Of a stretch of 64,000 nt of DNA, positions 60,209-64,000 are shown piece by piece. The DNA comes from Micromonospora pisi. Lineage in GTDB: Bacteria; Actinomycetota; Actinomycetes; Mycobacteriales; Micromonosporaceae. The stretch spans positions 6,448,001 to 6,512,000 of the forward strand of contig NZ_RBKT01000001.1 in the NCBI RefSeq assembly GCF_003633685.1, given 5' to 3'. Made by a program: the position numbers and the translations under genes. Within the stretch, counting starts at the first letter, position 1, and every line of letters starts with the position of its first letter. The notes below the pieces were generated by a model. It was not told the origin of the DNA and searched no databases. It saw only the letters and a program-made list of their open reading frames with translations.

Positions 60209-61618
60209 CTAGCTCAGACCGGCCATCCAGCCCTCCACGTCCGCGGCGGTACGCGGCAGCGCGGCGGAGAGGTTCCGGCTGCCGGTCGCCGTGATCAGCA
60301 GATCCTCCTCGATCCGCATGCCCAGACCACGCAGCTCAGCCGGGACCAGCTCGTCGTTCGGCTGGAAGTACAGCCCCGGCTCGACGGTCAGGGTCATGCC
60401 GGCCCGCAACTCGCCGTCGGCGTACCGGGCCGGGGTGGCGCGGGCACAGTCGTGCACGTCCAGCCCGAGCATGTGACCCGAACCGCAGAGCGTCCACCGC
60501 CGGTAGAGCTGCCGCTGCGGGTCGAGCGCCTCCTCCAGCGAACAGCGCAAAAGCCCCATCTCCACCAGGCCGGTGGCGAAGACCGCCATCGCCGCCCAGT
60601 GGTAGTCACGGAACGACGCACCCGGGCGCAGCGCCGCGATGGCCGCGTCGTTCGCCGCGCGTACGAGCTCGTAGACATCGCGCTGGACCGGAGTGAACCG
60701 GCCGTTTACCGGCAGCACCCGGGTGATGTCGGCGGTGTAGCGGGTGCCGACCTCCACCCCCGCGTCGAGCAGCAGCAACTGCCCGGGACGGACCTGGCCG
60801 GTGTTCTCCTTCCAGTGCAGGACCGCCGCGTGCCAACCCGCTGCCACGATCGAGTGGTAACCGACCTCCTCGCCCTCGGTCCGGGCGCGCCGCCAGAAGG
60901 TTCCCTCCAACCACCGCTCACCACCGGGGCCGCCCGCCTCCGGCAGCGCCCGTACGACGTCCTCGAAACCACGGACGGTGACGTCCACCGCATGCTGGAG
61001 CTGGGCGACCTCCCACTCGTCCTTGATCAGGCGCAGGTCCGCCAGCGCCACCGCGAGATCGGCGTCGGCGGCCGGATCGGTCACCGGGACCAGCGCGTCG
61101 AGGTGCGGGTCGACGCCGCGCAGCAGCCGGGGCCGCCGGGCACCGCGCAGTACGTCAGGCAGCTCCGCCAGCGGGCGGCAGCGCAGGTCCAGCGCCCGGC
61201 CCAGGCTCACCAGATCGGCGCGCGGACCGTTCCAGACCACCCCGGCGGTCCGGTCCGCCCAGTACGCGCTGCTCCCCAGCCGGGGCGGCTCGTCGGTGAA
61301 GAGGGTCGCCTCGCCGTCCGGATCCAGCACCAGCGTCCCGCCGCGCGACCCGTCCCCGGTCAACCACGTGTAGTCGGCACCGGGACGGAACCGGTAGAAC
61401 TGGTCGTTGCTGCGCACCGGTGCCGTGCCGGCCGGCACCACCAGGTGCTCACCGGGAAACATGCCGTGCAGCCGGGTCCGGCGCTTCGCCGCCCAGACCG
61501 CCACCTCCGGGTGGACCTCGACCGGCGCCTCCGGCTCACTCCAGCCGTCGGCCATGAACTCGGCCAGGGCGGGCGGAATGGCCAGGTCGTGACTGCCGGT
61601 GTCGAGCGTCTCGGACAC
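60209..61618 (-). CDS. Xaa-Pro aminopeptidase (M24B family, PepP-like)
   Basis: This 469-aa cytoplasmic peptidase has an AMP_N domain (residues about 35-175) followed by the pita-bread domain. The five metal ligands are visible: D in LLLDAGVE, D in TADITRVLP, H in GSGHMLGLDVHD, E in LTVEPGLYF and E in GMRIEEDLLIT. It removes the N-terminal residue from peptides with proline in position 2. It lies 11 bp downstream of the PucR regulator gene and is probably co-transcribed with it. Confidence 0.93.
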   Translation of the reverse strand: MSETLDTGSHDLAIPPALAEFMADGWSEPEAPVEVHPEVAVWAAKRRTRLHGMFPGEHLVVPAGTAPVRSNDQFYRFRPGADYTWLTGDGSRGGTLVLDPDGEATLFTDEPPRLGSSAYWADRTAGVVWNGPRADLVSLGRALDLRCRPLAELPDVLRGARRPRLLRGVDPHLDALVPVTDPAADADLAVALADLRLIKDEWEVAQLQHAVDVTVRGFEDVVRALPEAGGPGGERWLEGTFWRRARTEGEEVGYHSIVAAGWHAAVLHWKENTGQVRPGQLLLLDAGVEVGTRYTADITRVLPVNGRFTPVQRDVYELVRAANDAAIAALRPGASFRDYHWAAMAVFATGLVEMGLLRCSLEEALDPQRQLYRRWTLCGSGHMLGLDVHDCARATPARYADGELRAGMTLTVEPGLYFQPNDELVPAELRGLGMRIEEDLLITATGSRNLSAALPRTAADVEGWMAGLS

Positions 61619-61629
61619 GGGTCCCCTCC

Positions 61630-62862
61630 TCAGTGTTGCGAACGGTAGTTGCCGGTGAGCCGGCCCAGCTTCAGCGCCAGGTGCAGGCAGAGCCGTTCGT
61701 TGCCGTCCTTCAGATCGGTCTCGGCGAGCTGCTCGACCCGCTGCAGCCGGTAGTAGAGGGTGGTCCGGTGCAACCGGAGTTGCTCGGCGGTGGCGTGCGC
61801 GTTGCCGGCCAGGTCCAGGTACGCCTCCAGCGTCTCCAGCAGCACATGGTTGGCGTCGTCGCGGAGCAGGCGTTCCAGCCCCGGATGCACCCCGGCCACG
61901 TCGAGATGCTGGTTGTCCAAACGGGACAGCACCCGGTAGATGCCCAGGGTCGCCCAGGAGACCACCCGGCCCAGTGCGGGTAGCTGTACGCCGACCCGCG
62001 CCGACTGCGCCGCCTCCTCGTACGAGCCGACGGCGTCGACCAGCCCCGGTCGCGAACCACCGATGCCGATCACCGTACGGGTGACCGAGCCGAGCCCCCG
62101 GGTCGCGTGCTGCAACGCCTCGTCCAGATGCCGGGCGACCGCCTCCGGTGCGGGCCGCCCGGCGACCCGGCCACCGCAGAGCAGCAGCACGCCGTGGTCG
62201 TGTCGCACCAGGTGCAGCGCCTCGCGGATGCCGAGCCAGCGGCGGGTGGTGACCAACGCCTGTTCCAGGGCGATCCGGGCCACCTCGTCGGGCACCTGAC
62301 CACGTTGGACGACGAGTTGGGCGACCAACGCGGTGGCGGTGCCGTCGCCGACGATCACGCCTTCCTCGAGCAACGTACGGACCGCGTGCCGGCGCGCCTC
62401 CAGGCTCTCCACCAGCAGGGTACGGGCGGCCTCGGTCTCCCGTTGCGAGGCCAGCTCGCCGAGCAGGTTCTCCCGGTAGAGCGCCAGCGACAGGTCGGAC
62501 ATCACGCTGGTGGCGGTCTCGATGTCGGCGTCGGTCATCCCCTCGTCGGCGTCGATGAACCAGACGAACCCGAGCAGCAGATCGTCGTGGCGGATCGGCA
62601 CGCAGACCCGGGGCAGCAGATCGAGGTCGGCGCAGGCCGGGGTGCGTACCGGCTCCCGGGCCTTCATGATGCCGACGTTGCGGAACCAGGCGATCACCTC
62701 CGGGGTGGTCTGCCGCCGCAGGATCGAGGCACGTCGTACGTCGTCCAGCACACCGGTGTGCTCGCTGTACACCACCACCCGCTGACGCCGGTCCTCGATC
62801 AGCGCCGGCCGGCCGACGCGGGCGGCGACGGCATCGACGATGCGTTGCAGCTCAGCCTGCAT
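61630..62862 (-). CDS. PucR/CdaR-family transcriptional regulator
   Basis: This 410-aa protein has an N-terminal sensory region with GAF-like features (LLPRVCVPIRHDDLLLGFVWFIDAD), a central GGDEF-like CdaR domain, and a C-terminal HTH_30 at about 355-400 (LDLAGNAHATAEQLRLHRTTLYYRLQRVEQLA). PucR-type proteins activate catabolic operons for purines, amino acids or proline-like compounds. ATG 62862 follows GGGGAT. It sits between the aminopeptidase and a divergent FAD oxidoreductase gene, which are its likely targets. Confidence 0.9.
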   Translation of the reverse strand: MQAELQRIVDAVAARVGRPALIEDRRQRVVVYSEHTGVLDDVRRASILRRQTTPEVIAWFRNVGIMKAREPVRTPACADLDLLPRVCVPIRHDDLLLGFVWFIDADEGMTDADIETATSVMSDLSLALYRENLLGELASQRETEAARTLLVESLEARRHAVRTLLEEGVIVGDGTATALVAQLVVQRGQVPDEVARIALEQALVTTRRWLGIREALHLVRHDHGVLLLCGGRVAGRPAPEAVARHLDEALQHATRGLGSVTRTVIGIGGSRPGLVDAVGSYEEAAQSARVGVQLPALGRVVSWATLGIYRVLSRLDNQHLDVAGVHPGLERLLRDDANHVLLETLEAYLDLAGNAHATAEQLRLHRTTLYYRLQRVEQLAETDLKDGNERLCLHLALKLGRLTGNYRSQH

Positions 62863-63140
62863 GTCATCCCCTGGTCGTCCGTGAATGCCACAGAAGGCAG
62901 GTGCTCCGGGAATCCGACCGGAGCCGTTGGACCGCCAGGCCCTACCTTCGCGTTGATATTGGTCCGAGCGCAAGGGCTCGTTACCAACTCCAGACCGAAG
63001 CCGTGCCCACCTACCGGCAGAAGTCGGGGCGAACCACCGACAGAAGTGACTGCCGGGCGGGGCGCTGTTCCGGCAACTGTCCGAAGACTCGCCGTAACCG
63101 CCGTACCTACGGTTGCCCGAAGAACGGGGGAGGAGGCGAC

Positions 63141-64000
63141 ATGCCGGACAGGTACGACGTGGTGGTGATCGGAGCCGGAATCATCGGCGCCGCCTGCGCA
63201 TACGCCTGTGCCCGCCGGGGGCTGTCGGTGGCCGTACTCGAACGCGGTGGACTGCTCGGTGGCGCCACCGGCTCGGGTGAGGGCAACCTGCTGGTCTCGG
63301 ACAAATCGCCCGGCCCCGAACTGGACCTGGCGTTGCGCAGCCTCCGACTCTGGCAACAACTCGGTGCCGAACTCCCCGACCGGTACGGCGATTTCGAACT
63401 GGAACCGAAGGGCGGGCTGATGGTGGCCCGCACCGGCAGCGGTCTCGCCGCGCTGCACGAGTTCGCGGCTGGACAGGGCGCCGCCGGTGTCACCGTCGAA
63501 CCGCTCGACCCGGCCGGGTTGCGCGATGTCGAACCAGAGCTCACCGACGGGCTCGCCGGCGGCGTGTACTACCCGCAGGACATGCAGCTCATGCCGGCAC
63601 GGGCGGCCGTCGTCCTGCTCGCCGCGGCCCGGGGCGCGGGAGCGAGCGTACGGCTGCGTACCGAGGTCACCTCGGTCCGACGGGACGCCGCCGGGCGGGT
63701 CACCGGTGTCGGTACGGCGAACGGGGTGATCGGCGCCGGACATGTGGTGAACGCGGCCGGTGCCTGGGCCGGCGACGTCGCCGGGTTGGCCGAAGTCGCC
63801 GTGCCGGTCACCCCCAGACGCGGCTTTGTCCTGGTCACCGAACCGGTCCCGCCGCTGGTACGGCACAAGGTCTACGTCGCCGACTATCTCGAGAACGTGG
63901 CCAGCGGTGATGCCGACCTCCAGTCCTCCGCCGTGGTGGAGGGGACACCGAGCGGCACCATCCTGATCGGCGCCACCCGTGAACTCGTCGGCTTCGACCC
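63141..64000 (+). CDS. FAD-dependent amino/imino-acid oxidoreductase (DAO family), partial
   Basis: This gene runs off the right edge after about 286 codons. It begins with the FAD-binding VVVIGAGIIGAACAYACARRG (residues 7-27), then ERGGLLGGATGSGEGNL, and VVNAAGAWAGDVA with a GFVLVTEPV strand, the DAO/glycine oxidase/D-amino-acid dehydrogenase pattern. It would oxidise an amine or imino acid with FAD. ATG 63141 follows GGAGG with 5-bp spacing. It is divergent from the PucR gene, and with the Xaa-Pro aminopeptidase a role in proline or hydroxyproline use is plausible but unproven. Confidence 0.88.
   Translation, partial: MPDRYDVVVIGAGIIGAACAYACARRGLSVAVLERGGLLGGATGSGEGNLLVSDKSPGPELDLALRSLRLWQQLGAELPDRYGDFELEPKGGLMVARTGSGLAALHEFAAGQGAAGVTVEPLDPAGLRDVEPELTDGLAGGVYYPQDMQLMPARAAVVLLAAARGAGASVRLRTEVTSVRRDAAGRVTGVGTANGVIGAGHVVNAAGAWAGDVAGLAEVAVPVTPRRGFVLVTEPVPPLVRHKVYVADYLENVASGDADLQSSAVVEGTPSGTILIGATRELVGFD

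Overview
The window is GC-rich actinobacterial DNA. GTG and TTG starts are common, genes overlap by 4 bp in long runs, and the gene families present (GlxA/AraC, PucR, DUF4331, DUF2786, DrrAB) are typical of actinomycetes. Dispersed palindromes built on GGAAGGGCCCCTTCC, together with the overall content, point to the Micromonosporaceae (Micromonospora-like). That placement is inference, because no rRNA or tRNA gene was seen.

Region 1 (2-11635) is one long operon for L-fucose or a related deoxy-sugar. It holds the end of a sugar-binding protein, an enolase-superfamily gene, two RbsC-type permeases, a double ABC ATPase, and a complete non-phosphorylating oxidative route: aldose dehydrogenase, fuconolactonase, FAH-family hydrolase, L-fuconate dehydratase and 2-keto-3-deoxyfuconate dehydrogenase. 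Embedded in it is a shortened aldehyde:ferredoxin-oxidoreductase homologue that has lost its iron-sulfur cysteine motif.

Region 2 (11636-22933) is mixed: DUF4345, DUF4331, GNAT and SMP-30/MRJP-type genes, a broken glyoxalase-family gene, a secreted S15 peptidase, a GT4 glycosyltransferase, an unknown membrane protein, a transmembrane XRE regulator with an SH3-like exterior, and a secreted I36-type inhibitor.

Region 3 (23190-28370 and 36343-45034) looks like a two-part cluster for a sulfated surface polysaccharide. It has two O-antigen ligase/polymerase-like proteins, a Wzz-type chain-length protein, a flippase, a glycosyltransferase, a lipoprotein glycosidase and five sulfotransferases. The halves are separated by an island of unrelated genes (28459-36078): an XRE regulator divergent from a methionine aminopeptidase, a truncated GNAT gene, a macrolide-type glycosyltransferase, a quinone oxidoreductase, an HD protein, a GlxA regulator and a DHFR-family protein.

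Region 4 (45049-64000) holds a multicopper oxidase with a small membrane partner, a gene-free stretch with six 22-bp tandem repeats, a DrrAB-type exporter divergent from its TetR regulator, a polar amino-acid ABC importer, an APC permease divergent from a GlxA regulator, a two-domain glyoxalase-family protein, a Tat-exported acetoacetate-decarboxylase-like protein, a DUF2786 protein and an SDR. It ends with a PucR regulator, an Xaa-Pro aminopeptidase and a partial FAD amine/imino-acid oxidase, which may use proline-containing peptides or imino acids.
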